DNA of 64,000 nucleotides from Rhynchopus sp. YZ270_cl-10 (GCA_964035575.1 OZ037926.1:806001-870000), one strand, 5' to 3'. Numbered from the stretch's first letter, positions 32,701 to 42,905 are shown. Program-made: numbers and translations. The notes: generated by a model from the letters alone, not told the origin.

Positions 32701-35374
32701 CTTTGCGTGCAGCAAGAATTGCGGCCACGAGGGTGTCTGTCTCGCATTGGTTACAAAGCAACACATTCGTCATGACACGGTTCAGCCTCTGGTAGGTCGA
32801 CTGCCCAAAGAGCGTCTGCAAAGACACCACCCTCTCCTTTACAGAACCCGTCTCCTTCTGAAACTGCGCTGCCACGAGACCCGCCATCTCCGACGCCTTC
32901 TCTCTACAATAAAACCGCGCTATCAACGGCACCGCAGTATGCTTCTGCGACAGACTCTCACCATCACACCGTACCGGCAACGACAACAGCACGTCCTTCC
33001 ACCCTTCCACATGCTTCACCTCAAGGGCACTCACCAACAGCGCGATATCAGCTTCCCCTGGAACCCTTGGGACCAACAGCAGTGCGTGGTTTCGGGTGTC
33101 ATTCCACACTGTAGAACGTTTTGCACCGGCGCGTTTCCCCTCCGACAGGAAGCAGGTAAGGGCAAGACAGACAAGCGATGCATCTGCACCAATTTGCAGC
33201 GCCTCGACCACCCCTTCAGAGAGCGCCATGCGTGCATCATCGGACATGGCATCCCATTCTGCGATTGTCTCGGGAGAGACGGGGCCTTCTTCACAGCGGG
33301 GCGATGCGGGATAGATGGTCATGCTTGGGGTATTCGGTTCAAGAAGCCCTGGCAGCGACGCAGCACTACCATGGCTCCCTGCAGGGGTCAGTGCATGAAT
33401 CGTCGGTGTCGCCTGCCGCGGCTCGTCTTCGACATTCCCCAACATTACACCTATCCTCCTCACCGGAATGACGCTCTGCGCTACCTCCAGCACAACGCCC
33501 CACCCCTCCCCCACATGGCACAACCCATTCATGATCCCCATCACATCCTCAATGTTCGCGGGGGAATCCCTTTCAGGAAAACGACACCCCTTTGCTTTAA
33601 GCTCTGTCAAAGCAGCGTGGAGGTCCACTGGGGATGCAATGTGGGTGACGCAGGTTTCAAAAATTTCGAAAACGGTGGGCCCATCTTCGAGAGCAAAAAG
33701 GCTGGTGTGCAGGTCGGTGTGTATGGTATGCCAGGTGGACACCACAGAGAGAAGCGCTGACGGGGCGACGTGGAGTTCCTCTGCGGCAGTGGTGTGGTGC
33801 GAGCATGCGACCCAGCAGACTGCACGCCACAGCGGGGTGAAGGTGTTCTCATCGCAACACAGTGCATTATTCAAAGGCGCGCCCAACGCGACACAGTCTG
33901 CTACAGACAACCGAAGATGCGACACCCAAGGACGCAAGCGAACACAGTCAGTCAGGAACGTCCCCAAACGGATGCCACAGATTGCCATGACACAGAAGGA
34001 AGCACAATGCGCGGAGCTCCGTTGTGACCCCTCTCCACGCGACTTCAATAACGCCGCAAGCTGGGTGTGCAGGCTGTCGTTCTCGACCGTTTCAAGGCTG
34101 TCGACCACAGAGATAAGACGCATGACGGGAATACCCAATTCTTCTGCCAGCTGCCGTTTCACCTCTGCTGAATAGCACGCAGGGCTCTCAGCTGAAGCAA
34201 TACGCGAATGTTCATACAACACCTTGCTCATAGTAGCAAAGAGACGAAGCCAGCCGCTCACGAGGCTGTTGTCCAAAAACCCTACACCCGCTGCATTCAC
34301 TTGGAGGAGAACATGAATGAACGCCGAGGCGGCTGTACTATAATCAAACCATTCGAGACCACTGTCGCAGTACATTTCCGACATACCCTGCCATTGAGCG
34401 TGCACTGCTACAGCAGAGTTGGCATCTTTCAACAGAGTGTCAATAGTGCTGAACATTGTCGAAACACCAGACTTCATGTCAACTTCAACCAATCTCTTCG
34501 CAAGCTTCTCTGAGAGCGTCGCTAGATGAGCATAAAACGCAGCACTAAACGTGTTCAGACCAATGCTCTCTACTGGCTTCCATGAGGCTGAGAGGCAGGC
34601 CACCAGGATTTCGATGCTGATGAGATGGTGCCCAGAGAGAGACAGCATGCGGGAGCGGAACTCTTGGAGTCGCTCTGCCTTCTTCTCGTTCCCGCTGGGG
34701 ACTCTGTGGGTTTCGATTTGGGTTCCGAAGTCATCGATGCAGACGGGTTTGTCTTCCTTAAGGATTTGCACTCTTACTGTTTCATACTCCCCTCCTGGAG
34801 TGAGCGGTGAGGATGTGTTCGTGGTTGTTTTGGGCTGAGACGCACCTTCAACTGCTTCGCTCTCTTCTGTCTGCAGAGGGATCGAGACCTCCGCTATTTC
34901 GGCACTCTCACTTGAATGCAGGACGTTCCACCCACCCTGTTTTGCTCCCGCAGGGGTCTCGATATATTCAGTTTCGGTCCTCAGAATGGGGCTGTACGGA
35001 ATAAAAGAAGGGTTCGTTTGTACTTCTGCAGGTGGTGGGAGAGGCTGCGGAGTGCTTTGCTGCGCCTCCAACAGCCTGCATGATTCCTGCAGCCGTGCCA
35101 TCTCCTCTCTGAGAGCCGCAAACCGCTCAGCATCGGCGCGTCTCTGCCGCTCATTCGCCTCCTCCAAAAGGCACTTCGCAATGAACAAACAAGGATCCTC
35201 CGGAAACTCCGCCAAACACCTTCCCATGCAGTCGCTCAGGACCTTATGCAAGGCGAAGTCCTTGATGTAGGTCTTCCTCTTCGCGCCTTCGGCATTCGCA
35301 GCTTTCTTCGCCTTCTTCGCCTTTCTCCGTGTCTGAGCTGGCTTAGGGTCCCTCTCTGGGGGGTGAGGCTCCAT
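29723..35374 (-). CDS. Giant multi-domain globin-like protein with N-terminal RIIa/Dpy-30-like docking motif
   Basis: A single uninterrupted frame encodes 1,883 residues. A basic N-terminus leads into residues 36-80 (LHKVLSDCMGRCLAEF, then PEDPCLFIAKCLLEEA), the pattern of RIIa/Dpy-30 dimerisation-docking helices, followed by a short coiled coil and a polar linker. At least four later segments follow the helix and spacing pattern of globins: about 253-390, 945-1071, 1209-1330 and 1640-1770. The first has HAQWQGMSEMY (H325, with Y ten residues on, as in heme-binding globins). The second has SWARL...FFEYGLRAHHIP...AWNRL. The fourth has LHHELLLCGIGDEHY. The intervening regions (about 415-525, 535-640, 705-800 and 1345-1450) look like more diverged or half domains. 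Only the first clearly keeps a proximal His, so most may not bind heme. A docking motif suggests cilium or AKAP-type scaffolding. All of this is read by eye. Confidence 0.7.
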   Translation of the reverse strand: MEPHPPERDPKPAQTRRKAKKAKKAANAEGAKRKTYIKDFALHKVLSDCMGRCLAEFPEDPCLFIAKCLLEEANERQRRADAERFAALREEMARLQESCRLLEAQQSTPQPLPPPAEVQTNPSFIPYSPILRTETEYIETPAGAKQGGWNVLHSSESAEIAEVSIPLQTEESEAVEGASQPKTTTNTSSPLTPGGEYETVRVQILKEDKPVCIDDFGTQIETHRVPSGNEKKAERLQEFRSRMLSLSGHHLISIEILVACLSASWKPVESIGLNTFSAAFYAHLATLSEKLAKRLVEVDMKSGVSTMFSTIDTLLKDANSAVAVHAQWQGMSEMYCDSGLEWFDYSTAASAFIHVLLQVNAAGVGFLDNSLVSGWLRLFATMSKVLYEHSRIASAESPACYSAEVKRQLAEELGIPVMRLISVVDSLETVENDSLHTQLAALLKSRGEGSQRSSAHCASFCVMAICGIRLGTFLTDCVRLRPWVSHLRLSVADCVALGAPLNNALCCDENTFTPLWRAVCWVACSHHTTAAEELHVAPSALLSVVSTWHTIHTDLHTSLFALEDGPTVFEIFETCVTHIASPVDLHAALTELKAKGCRFPERDSPANIEDVMGIMNGLCHVGEGWGVVLEVAQSVIPVRRIGVMLGNVEDEPRQATPTIHALTPAGSHGSAASLPGLLEPNTPSMTIYPASPRCEEGPVSPETIAEWDAMSDDARMALSEGVVEALQIGADASLVCLALTCFLSEGKRAGAKRSTVWNDTRNHALLLVPRVPGEADIALLVSALEVKHVEGWKDVLLSLPVRCDGESLSQKHTAVPLIARFYCREKASEMAGLVAAQFQKETGSVKERVVSLQTLFGQSTYQRLNRVMTNVLLCNQCETDTLVAAILAARKDFEPCIAAAFKIFANSITLCSMHVALGRMNVSILDTSLSERSFIKGQSTSTTDTSEIFTSVQQSWARLQVKGNFVEAVLLHMSLSLPDLNGAPLRFKARSLSRMISVVLTKMCTPDLSSGRITQVAHLMLRGFFEYGLRAHHIPQMVTSVLWVVAAFDPSISEKEVQAWNRLQEVYAPVLTRSLPCSWKGLSQYRKTASKTGLADSMVNGLLALYEQDHGWNAYEARKDQIVSLCHLALCIGTWGCDAGTMEDAVDLCVALGSDAELFEKRFLSVVGDLQSEAAREHFEQTFISVRAFVPIKANSTVANVAPGDRPLGVSRIYASWRGSRKTRYVMLHYFCSIMKHNLPRTAAAWQKVPTTVLVERFANLIEMMFVAKDIKDSYLSCAGEAWTHEGLLADDIEAIPKVMVTAMKHIDPAMDSATEGAWLCLLEEDAQFMGMHQGGAEAKPPTVADIHTLTKCMQAGLLIQEKYVSALHILDPLCPQELINRGVAVSLLALEECRKASAEALLTLEPTYKFWPVLQALFSAMFNEPDSIPEVRCAWVTLFIFRIAPQLEWELAHAEEGEVVSMPDDPNRALVVEGLRAFCAFVSHNPETEDRFWEFFLKTPVSNTAVEYQRLLSGAEHDGDPWMVVEKIICLSDTAASRDQCLKGVVQSFPTAFNEAQFAEVFQCIWVAFLDTVLASGALASWEALDVKNFECGYRHAIGCAEEPLLALFIAREQETCGVYERLGRGLVLTAGGQVSLAPIERLLPRATVHRFQAFWSEVDSALLQEEFHRILLSLSPCTSHALVGGTFRRVFHCVLEESLQSHPSKSLYQQLHHELLLCGIGDEHYKYFVVVITAGISELVHIDEGWGSDSEIVWDAFAAVAVKTLSEASSRIPSAEDMAVHLSDLLSTVQKAQWVIALEALSNHLDNTVYPRHERSILEAVCDFVEQITNGLPDGMNLVTLRTAVEGHNRDALLRLGNTLSTPDMECIVRIWTSLMGNTRV

Positions 35375-37125
35375 CTTAAGATCGTCAGAAAAGGGAAACG
35401 ATGGGGGAAGGAGGAGGAGGGGGAGGAGGTGGGGAGGCGGTCATCCTGTGGGTGGTGATGTGGGTTTCAATCTACTCTTATGAAGCAGTAATGTGTAGGT
35501 TATGAGGAATAGGTGCGATGAGTACCTGGGCGTATCTGCGGTTGGTCCTGAAAAAAGAACTGAAACGTCTCCTGAAATACACGAAATAATCTCACGATGG
35601 CTCAAGGAATCGCAAAGAAAAAAACGATCAAATACTAGCACTGTGTACAACGACTACAACGCAAAATCAAGGTACAGAAAGCAAAAAAAACCCAGAAATT
35701 GTGTCATATACTTCAACTGGTGTGGCCGACGACCCCAAAATAGCAGAAAATAGCACCCCCTTTTCAGCCACACCATCAACGCTGTGTGAAATACATTTAC
35801 CACACGTCCTCGCAAAATATGAGGGAAGGTGAAAGTATAAAAACAACAACTGAGGGAGGGGTGTGGGTATGAGGAAGAGGAGGACGTTTTCTTTGCCAGT
35901 CACAATACACGGCATCATCAAAGAAAAAAGAATGAAAAAAGAAAAAAGAAAAGAAAGCAATAATTTGTGGGCAAAAGGCTTCGTATAGAGCACAACAATC
36001 AGAACTGTGTTGTGCGGTTCCAAACGAAACCGAAAAAAAAAGAAAACAAGAAAAACAAGAAAAGTAATAAAAAAGGGTGTGGAGCGGAGGGGAGGTGAGG
36101 TGAGGGGAAGGGTGGTGTGATAAAATCGAGCAGAAACGTGCTACCCCTGTGCAGTGTTATGTCACAGGCACAGCACGAATACGGTTTATTTCTGTGCGAA
36201 CAGGTTCGCCTCCATGTGTTTCAGTGTCCTCTGTCCGCAAGGTGCGTGCAAATTGGTTGTGTTCTCTCCCCCACGCAACCCGAACCATTTGACCCTCCGC
36301 TGTCCCCCCTTCCACTTCCGAGAGGGGAAGACGTTGTGGGTGGTCAATGGGGTGGGTGGGTGAGGGAGAAGAACACCGACACACATCCAGACAGACGCAA
36401 AAACAAAAGAGGCACCACCGAACACAGCACAGCTTTAAAATTTAAATAAGGGAATCATAAAAAGGAAAAGAAAAAAGAACCCCACAACACAAACTGCCAC
36501 AGCAACACAAAGGAAAAGGGGCTTTTCCTTTTTTTTGCTTGCGCCAGCTGTGCATTGTGTTTTTGCAAGGGCACATTTATTAATGGTATGTGTAGAGGAA
36601 GGAAAAACAGATGTCGGCACAACAGTGAAGAGAAAAGAAGAGAAAGACTGTGTGTGCAGGTAAAGAGTATTTTCATCATATGCAATCAATAAATTGATAG
36701 TATATGTAAGTAAAGAAAAGACATTCTGTTATTGTTATAAAAAGGGGGGCGGTAAGAAAGCGGCACACGAGTGGTGTGGTGCTGCTGACTTGCCCACGTG
36801 GCATAGATACGAAAGAAAGAAGAAACAATAACCAATAATCAGTGGTGAAGCGGGATGATGGCAAACGCGAAACAATGGCGCCTCGGGAGCAGGGTTAAAA
36901 AAAAATAGAAGAAGCGGGTATAGGGTGCGATCTCTTTCACACCCCACACACACGCCTGCACGTGAAGAAGGACACACCAGGGTTCCGGTGTCGCCAACCC
37001 ACAGTCACCACATGAACATAAACATAAACATCAAAACAAAAAAGCCATTGAAAAACACACAACCACAAGAACACAAGACATCCGGAGGTGGATGCGAACC
37101 ACACGGTGGTTTATAAAGCTTGGGT
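35375..37125. other. Spacer with a miniature element and a shared upstream block
   Basis: It contains the element at 35718-35775 and a block at 35819-35903. The block reads GAGGGAAGGTGAAAGTATAA, then a GGGAGGGGTGTG run, then GGACGTTTTCTTTGCCAGTC. It recurs at 38683-38753 upstream of the M23 peptidase gene. The remainder is AT-rich with no gene. Confidence 0.5.
35718..35775. mobile_element. 58-bp miniature inverted-repeat element
   Basis: The ends TGGTGTGGC and GCCACACCA are inverted, and the 5-bp flanks are both TCAAC. It is nearly identical to the 62371-62425 element and related to 57954-58024. Confidence 0.85.
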
Positions 37126-38565
37126 TTAGTTCCACCCGCTCGTCCACGTCGCCCCCCACAGCTTTGTGTAGCCGGTGCCACCGTTTGCAATGCGCATGGT
37201 CTGCATATAGCCGGTGCCAGTCTTGTACATAAGGACGTGTCCGGTGGAGCCGATGTAGAAGGGGGTGATGTGTGTCCACGGCTTCGACCACGTCGACGAG
37301 TACGTTGTCGTCACACCTGTGGCGCCGTACTTCAGGATCTTTGCCGTGCCAGTCTCCTGCTTGTACGCCAGCATGTACGACAGCCCGCCCACGTTGAAGT
37401 CAACCATGTGCGTCCACCCGCCCGTCCACGTCGCCGTCCACACAAGCTGCGTCGACACAGACCCCCACGCAAAGGACACGGAGACCGTCTTCACATCACC
37501 GCTTCCGCCCCTGTACAGCAGCAGGTACTGCACACCGCTCTTCCAGTACGGCATCAGCACAGTGCGGCCGCGCACCCAGTTCGACGCGTGCAGGTTCGTT
37601 GTGTACACGTTCCCGGCGTTGACACGCTCCCAGTTCGCATGCCCGTGCAGGCTGCTGTACACAAGCAGGTACGCAGTGTTCCCGTTCTGGAACGGCACAA
37701 TGTGGGTCCAGCCTGTGCCCCAGGTCCCAGTCACAACGTTCGAGTACCCGGCACCCCCTGCCGTGAGGCGGATGAAGTTGACGAACCCCGTGCGTGCCTT
37801 GTACAGCACCGCGTACTGCACCCCGGACACTTTGTACGCCTCCATGTGCGTGTACTGCAGCGACCACGTGCTCGAGTACCGTGTTGTCGTCCCCTTCCCG
37901 TCCGAGTCCACCTCCACAATCTTGACAGACCCGCTCTGCGGTTTGTAGATAAGCATGAAGTCCCTCGTCCCCTCAGACCACGCCATGAAGCGCTCGCCCC
38001 CGCAGTTGTTGCTCAGGAGCAGCTCCGTCGCCCCGAAGTTCCCCCCGTGCACAGACGAGTACACACCGTTGTACGTGTGGCGCATGTTGTCGTAGCTCCC
38101 GCTGTCGCTGTCGAGCCCCTCCTGGTTCGTGTGGATGTGCGGGCCGTTGCTGTTCCCAGTCGTCCCGGTGATCCCAATCACCTCGCCCTGTGCAACACGC
38201 TCGTTCAGCAGGTGCGACACCGAGTCGCGCATGTGTGTGTAGTACGTCTTCCACCCGTTCTCGTGGTCGATGCGCAGGCGTCTCGCCCCGTGGTGCTTCG
38301 AGTCGGGTGAGTTCACTGTGTACGCCTGCACAACCGTGCCCCCGGCAGCCGCACGCACGAAGTTCCCCTCATCCTGCACGGTTGACCCTGCCCCCACGTC
38401 CCACTGGTTCAGGTCCAGGCTGTTCCCGTGTCCGTCGTACGACGCTGCACGCCACATCTGTGCACAGCTTGTTGGCGTCTGGAAGAAGGGGCGTGTTTGG
38501 TAGGTCCCCGCCTCGGCAGTGTTCTGGGTGCACAGCAGCACCAGCAGCACAAAGACGCCCCGCAT
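37126..38565 (-). CDS. Secreted M23-type metallopeptidase with lectin-like propeller repeats
   Basis: The 479-residue protein starts with a signal peptide, MRGVFVLLVLLC...AEAG. Residues about 40-150 match the LytM/M23 zinc peptidase fold: a GHGNSLDLN segment (candidate ligands H46 and D51), IDHENGWKTYYTHM (H111) and GPHIHTN (H143, H145). The remaining 330 residues are about six repeats of some 45 residues with the pattern GWTHMVPF...YLLVYK..TG, resembling bacterial tachylectin-like propellers. M23 enzymes cut peptidoglycan cross-bridges. This layout is typical of bacteria such as actinomycetes and myxobacteria, so lateral transfer is inferred, and a role against prey bacteria is plausible. 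The gene has no intron and higher GC. It shares an upstream block with host DNA at 35819-35903. The first zinc motif has one extra residue compared with the usual HxxxD. Confidence 0.82.
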   Translation of the reverse strand: MRGVFVLLVLLCTQNTAEAGTYQTRPFFQTPTSCAQMWRAASYDGHGNSLDLNQWDVGAGSTVQDEGNFVRAAAGGTVVQAYTVNSPDSKHHGARRLRIDHENGWKTYYTHMRDSVSHLLNERVAQGEVIGITGTTGNSNGPHIHTNQEGLDSDSGSYDNMRHTYNGVYSSVHGGNFGATELLLSNNCGGERFMAWSEGTRDFMLIYKPQSGSVKIVEVDSDGKGTTTRYSSTWSLQYTHMEAYKVSGVQYAVLYKARTGFVNFIRLTAGGAGYSNVVTGTWGTGWTHIVPFQNGNTAYLLVYSSLHGHANWERVNAGNVYTTNLHASNWVRGRTVLMPYWKSGVQYLLLYRGGSGDVKTVSVSFAWGSVSTQLVWTATWTGGWTHMVDFNVGGLSYMLAYKQETGTAKILKYGATGVTTTYSSTWSKPWTHITPFYIGSTGHVLMYKTGTGYMQTMRIANGGTGYTKLWGATWTSGWN

Positions 38566-38682
38566 GTTGTGGTTCTCGCTGTCTTGGTCTTTCGCACGGG
38601 TGTGTGCGTGTGTGTGTATGTGGGTTGTTCTTTTCTTGAGAGAAGATCTGGCGTTGTTTTGGTGTTGTTTTAGTGTTAAACA

Positions 38683-38753
38683 AGAGGGAAGGTGAAGGTA
38701 TAAAAAACAGAGGGAGGGGTGTGAAGAAGAGGACGTTTTCTTTGCCAGTCACA
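38683..38753. repeat. Upstream block shared with 35819-35903
   Basis: It lies about 120 bases upstream of the peptidase start codon and contains GAGGGAAGGTGAAGGTATAA and GACGTTTTCTTTGCCAGTCA. It may be a promoter or leader element or simply a repeat. Confidence 0.55.
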
Positions 38754-39421
38754 GCAAACCACTTGTTTTCTATCTACTTCTTTTGTCAAGCTGAATATGT
38801 GGAAGAAAAAAATGTTGAAAATAACGAGACATCTAATAGCTTATTATCACAAATAATCACAGTACTTGCAACAGTGAAGCGCGAGATTGAGAGAGAGATT
38901 ATCAAACAAACGTTGTATGATGAAACATGTGGTCAAGTGTTCCACCGCACCTCCGTTTTTTGCTTTTTTTTTTCGTCCACTTATCTTGAACATAAGGCAT
39001 TTGCTTTACTTTTCACTACCCTGCTCAGTATGCTGACTCTCTTGTTGGATGCTCTCTCTCTCTCTCTCTCCCTCTCACACTGTTTGTATTTGTCGAAGTT
39101 CACATTACTGTGGCCAAGTCCACTGTAAGTAACTGGCTGTGCCTTTTTTGAGTTGAAAAAGGCAAATCTTTTCCACCCCAGCACTATCGTGACTGAAGGA
39201 ATCTAAGGGAGAGTAGGGATTTGGGGGTTGGACATTTTTTTTTTTTTTTGTGTTTTCAAAAAAAAAATCCTGTACACCAAAAGCACAGAATTATTTCCAC
39301 GAAGCAAACGATAGGTTTTTTTATTTTATTTTGAGACGCTTCCTGCATCACACGAGCGGAAGACATCACCTGCTACCGCACCTGCACCGCTGACCTCACC
39401 TGGACCTCAAGGTGCAGGAAC
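38754..39421. other. Spacer, AT-rich
   Basis: A CT-rich microsatellite lies near 39055-39075, along with long T and A runs. No gene is seen. Confidence 0.5.
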
Positions 39422-40195
39422 TCAGGCCTCCGTCTCCCCTTCGCCGTCAATATTCTCAATGTACGAGCGGAACTTCTTCATGTACGCTGTGGGCTCGTAG
39501 TTCTGTGGGAAATTGGAGGGTTTTTTTTAAATAAAAATTCGCAGTAAAATACTCCTGCCCGTTAACAACAACCATATGAACTGAACCTACGACACATAGA
39601 CATCTACATAATACCAAAGGTATACTATTCCGGGTACCGAACCCAAGACAAAGCTCCAATCTCTTCCACCCACGGTAAGTAGTGCATTGGGACATACCTT
39701 CTGGAGGCCCTTCATGCAGCCGAACAGCACCTCCTCGGTGTCCTGCTTGAGTGCACGGAAGCGTTTGATGGAGTCCTCGCGGTGTTCAAGCTCGAAGGCG
39801 GTTCTCTTGCGGGAGAGCGTTTCTTGCGACTCGCTGATCGCGTCGAGGGAGGCAGAGCACTCTTCCATCTCCTTCAGCTTTTCGTCGATCTTATTGACGA
39901 TGTCTTCCAGTACGGCACCGCCCTCCGTGATCTCGGCAAGACGCTCTTTAAAGTCGTGTGAGTGTTTGCTGCGAGCCCCCTCCGCATTCGAGGCCACGTC
40001 CTGCAGCGACCGCGAGACCTTCTCGATCAGCTGTGTGTGCAGCTCGCTCACCCGCGCGTTCTTCTTCTGGCGCTTCCCCTGCATCAGCGACTGCATTGCG
40101 TGAAGTGCATCAGTCATCCCGTTCGCCTCGCTCGCATCTGTCATCCCAGTCACATTAGTGCCTTCATGGCTATTACGTGGTTCTACCATGGGCAT
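39422..40195 (-). CDS. Coiled-coil protein, two exons
   Basis: Exon 1 (39698-40195) and exon 2 (39422-39502) join in phase 0 (donor GTATGT, acceptor CCCACAG) to give 192 residues. Residues about 40-165 are a continuous heptad-rich coiled coil (ELHTQLIEKVSRSLQDVAS, EDIVNKIDEKLKEMEE). The second exon gives NYEPTAYMKKFRSYIENID and an acidic end. There are no catalytic motifs. It may be a cytoskeletal or tethering factor, but the family is unknown. Confidence 0.7.
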
Positions 40196-41057
40196 GTTGT
40201 AGTTCGTGTAGGCCTTTGTTGTTTGTAAAGGGGAATTTGAAAGTTTGTTTGTTTGTTTTTTATTAAAAACAAGTGTAGCTTAAAGGAGAAATAGTTCCTC
40301 AGATATGGTCGCCAATCACCCCTCAAACAGGGTAATATTGTGCAATCAACGAAAAAACCTTTTTTTCCTTTTACTTACCTATCGGAGTTACTATTTTTTG
40401 CTACTCTGTCTTGTATCGTATTTATATGTTTGTAAAGAGGAAGGGGAAGAGGAAGAGGAAGAGGGGATCTGAAGGAGAAGTGTTGGGCTTTGGAAAACCC
40501 AGAAACGGAGTTACTTTTATTTTTGGTTTTGGGTATTGTATTTTATGTGGGGAAAGTGTGGGGGGGGACAGTTGAGTCAAAAAAAAAGTCTTAAGGGGAA
40601 AGGAAATGTAAAAAAAAACAAAGGGGAGGGCTACTTAAATAACGAAGCAAGATGATGACAGCGCCAGTGTGGGACACTAGGGGCACTGTCCTTCCTAACG
40701 GATCACCCATCTTCCTGACCTCCCCCTAATCACATCTTTCTGTTCAAGAGAATGGAAAAGGATAAGTGAGATGTATACAGCATTAATTCGTATTGCTGCC
40801 TTTTGTCAAATGAAAAGGAAAGCACGGCAAGTAAACAAAACCCCCTCAATACCAATTGAGACACAAAATAGACGATTTGAAATACAACAGCCCTCGACAG
40901 TGTACCTCAAAAAAAAAAAAAAAAAAACTGTGTTTATGAGATGAATCTCTGTGCTTAGTCACCATGTTAAATAAACTTTAAAATGGTAGTTATTAATGCA
41001 GGAAACACACCTCCAACTGACCATGCTAGACCCGGATGAAAGCACAAAATACCCTAC

Positions 41058-42341
41058 TGGGGTGATCAGAGGTACTTTTTTGCAGCTCCAGTCACAAAGA
41101 ATCATGAAAAATCACGAAAAATCACAAAATCCGGAATGCGAATCACAAAAAATCACGAAAAATCACGAAAAATCACAAAAAATCACAGAAAATCACAAAA
41201 AACACCGCGAATATGGTGATTTGGCCTGAGTGTTTGCAAGGCGTTGATCCTACACTGGGTCGTCGTCACCGTGGCAGTGTGCGGGGCAGGGGCAGATGGG
41301 CTAGCTTGACAAAAAAAAACACAAAAATCTGTGGTGTGGCGCCTTAACCGATTCCCCGTGGTTCTACCGTGTTTCTACCAGTTGTCGCTCCATAAAGGGG
41401 GGGTATAGATGTTAGAAAAATTTCTTTCTTTTTTTCGCTGGTGAGCTTTTAAATGCCGGCATTTGCATTTCCGGAATCCGTCCGGCCAGTGGTGGGGTCA
41501 ATTTGCCGAAATGGACAAGTTCTCATTTTTGGTCAATTTTTCGCAGTGCACAGTATACACAGTATACACAGTATACACAGTATACACAGTATACACAGTA
41601 TACACAGTATACACAGTATACACAGTATACACAGTATACACAGTATACACAGTATACACAGTATACACAGTATACACAGTATACACAGTATACACAGTAT
41701 ACACAGTATACACAGTATACACAGTATACACAGTATACACAGTATACACAGTATACACAGTATACACAGTATACACAGTATACACAGTATACACAGTATA
41801 CACAGTATACACAGTATACACAGTATACACAGTATACACAGTATACACAGTATACACAGTATACACAGTATACACAGTATACACAGTATACACAGTATAC
41901 ACAGTATACACAGTATACACCATACACCCAGTACACCCAGTACACAGTACACAGTACACAATACACAGTACCAAAAAAAATCAAAATCAATTTGATTCAC
42001 AACTTCACACCAGTTCACAACGCCACTATGTTAACCATGTTATCATGGTTGTGAACATCTGTGATCAGGCACCCCCCCGTATAGTACCATTCAATCACAA
42101 AAAATCACAAACATCTGGAATGCGAATCACAAAAAATCACAGAAAATCACAAAATCCGGAATGCGAATCACAAAAAATCACAAAAAATCACAGAAAATCA
42201 CAAAAAATCACGTACGCTCACAAAAAACCCAAACAAAATCACAATTTCGTTTTTGTAAGCATTTGTAACCGTTTGTAACCGTTGTGATTTTTTGTGATTT
42301 TTCTTGACTCGAGCTGCAAAAAAGTACCTCTGATCACCCCA
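41058..42341. mobile_element. 1,284-bp non-autonomous DNA transposon with 31-bp inverted ends
   Basis: Positions 41058-41088 and 42311-42341 are perfect 31-bp inverted repeats starting TGGGGTGATCAGAGG. The flanks are CCTAC on both sides (41053-41057 and 42342-42346), a 5-bp target duplication. Subterminal tracts are built from AAATCAC-type repeats. The middle holds one copy of the dispersed module (41455-41545) and 41 copies of a 9-bp satellite. It has no transposase. Confidence 0.9.
41550..41920. repeat. 9-bp satellite (ACAGTATAC)41
   Basis: About 41 perfect tandem copies are followed by degenerate CAGTACACC-type copies. It is the same unit as at 20965-21090, inverted. Confidence 0.95.
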
Positions 42342-42905
42342 CCTACGGCCAATAAAATATTTTAAAAAAAAAAGGACCATTGTCCATAACGTCTAAGGAC
42401 GTTTATGACGGAGTTGGCGTGAACGGGATTTGGTTCTACCAAATGATCACTAAGATGAATGCACCTCGCTCGTGTACATACATCTTCAAGAAAAGCACCC
42501 CTCAGATGTACAGGGGAAGGTATGGTTAAGAAGAACAATAGAAAAGTTGAAAGTGCAAAACGCCTCGCAAAATCGGCGGACAGGGCAGGGGGGGAAAGGG
42601 GGGGGGGGAACTGTATTTTAGTTGGCCAAAAAATTCTTTCTCATTATCCAAGAACAAAAAAATACCCACAACAAAATCCGATCCTATATTTTGAGACAAA
42701 AAAAAATATGGCAGTTTATCGATCCAGAGTACACATTTTTTAAGTGACTCACGTACAAATACCAGAATCATAAACTTAAGCCTCAGTTCTTTGTAGTAAT
42801 ACATCACAAATTACTATCAATATCAGAATTGTGATATAAAAAAAATTGAGGCTTTCTTTAATGACACTGCAGCGGGTGCGGGGCACCAAAAAGGGGGGTG
42901 GAAAG

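Noticed and set aside
41550-41920. CRISPR-like array
   Set aside because: It is a pure 9-bp tandem satellite with no unique spacers, in a eukaryotic genome.
41453-42278. Open frames of HSI, VYT and YTQ repeats on both strands
   Set aside because: The 9-bp satellite contains no stop in several frames; the translations are an artefact of the repeat.
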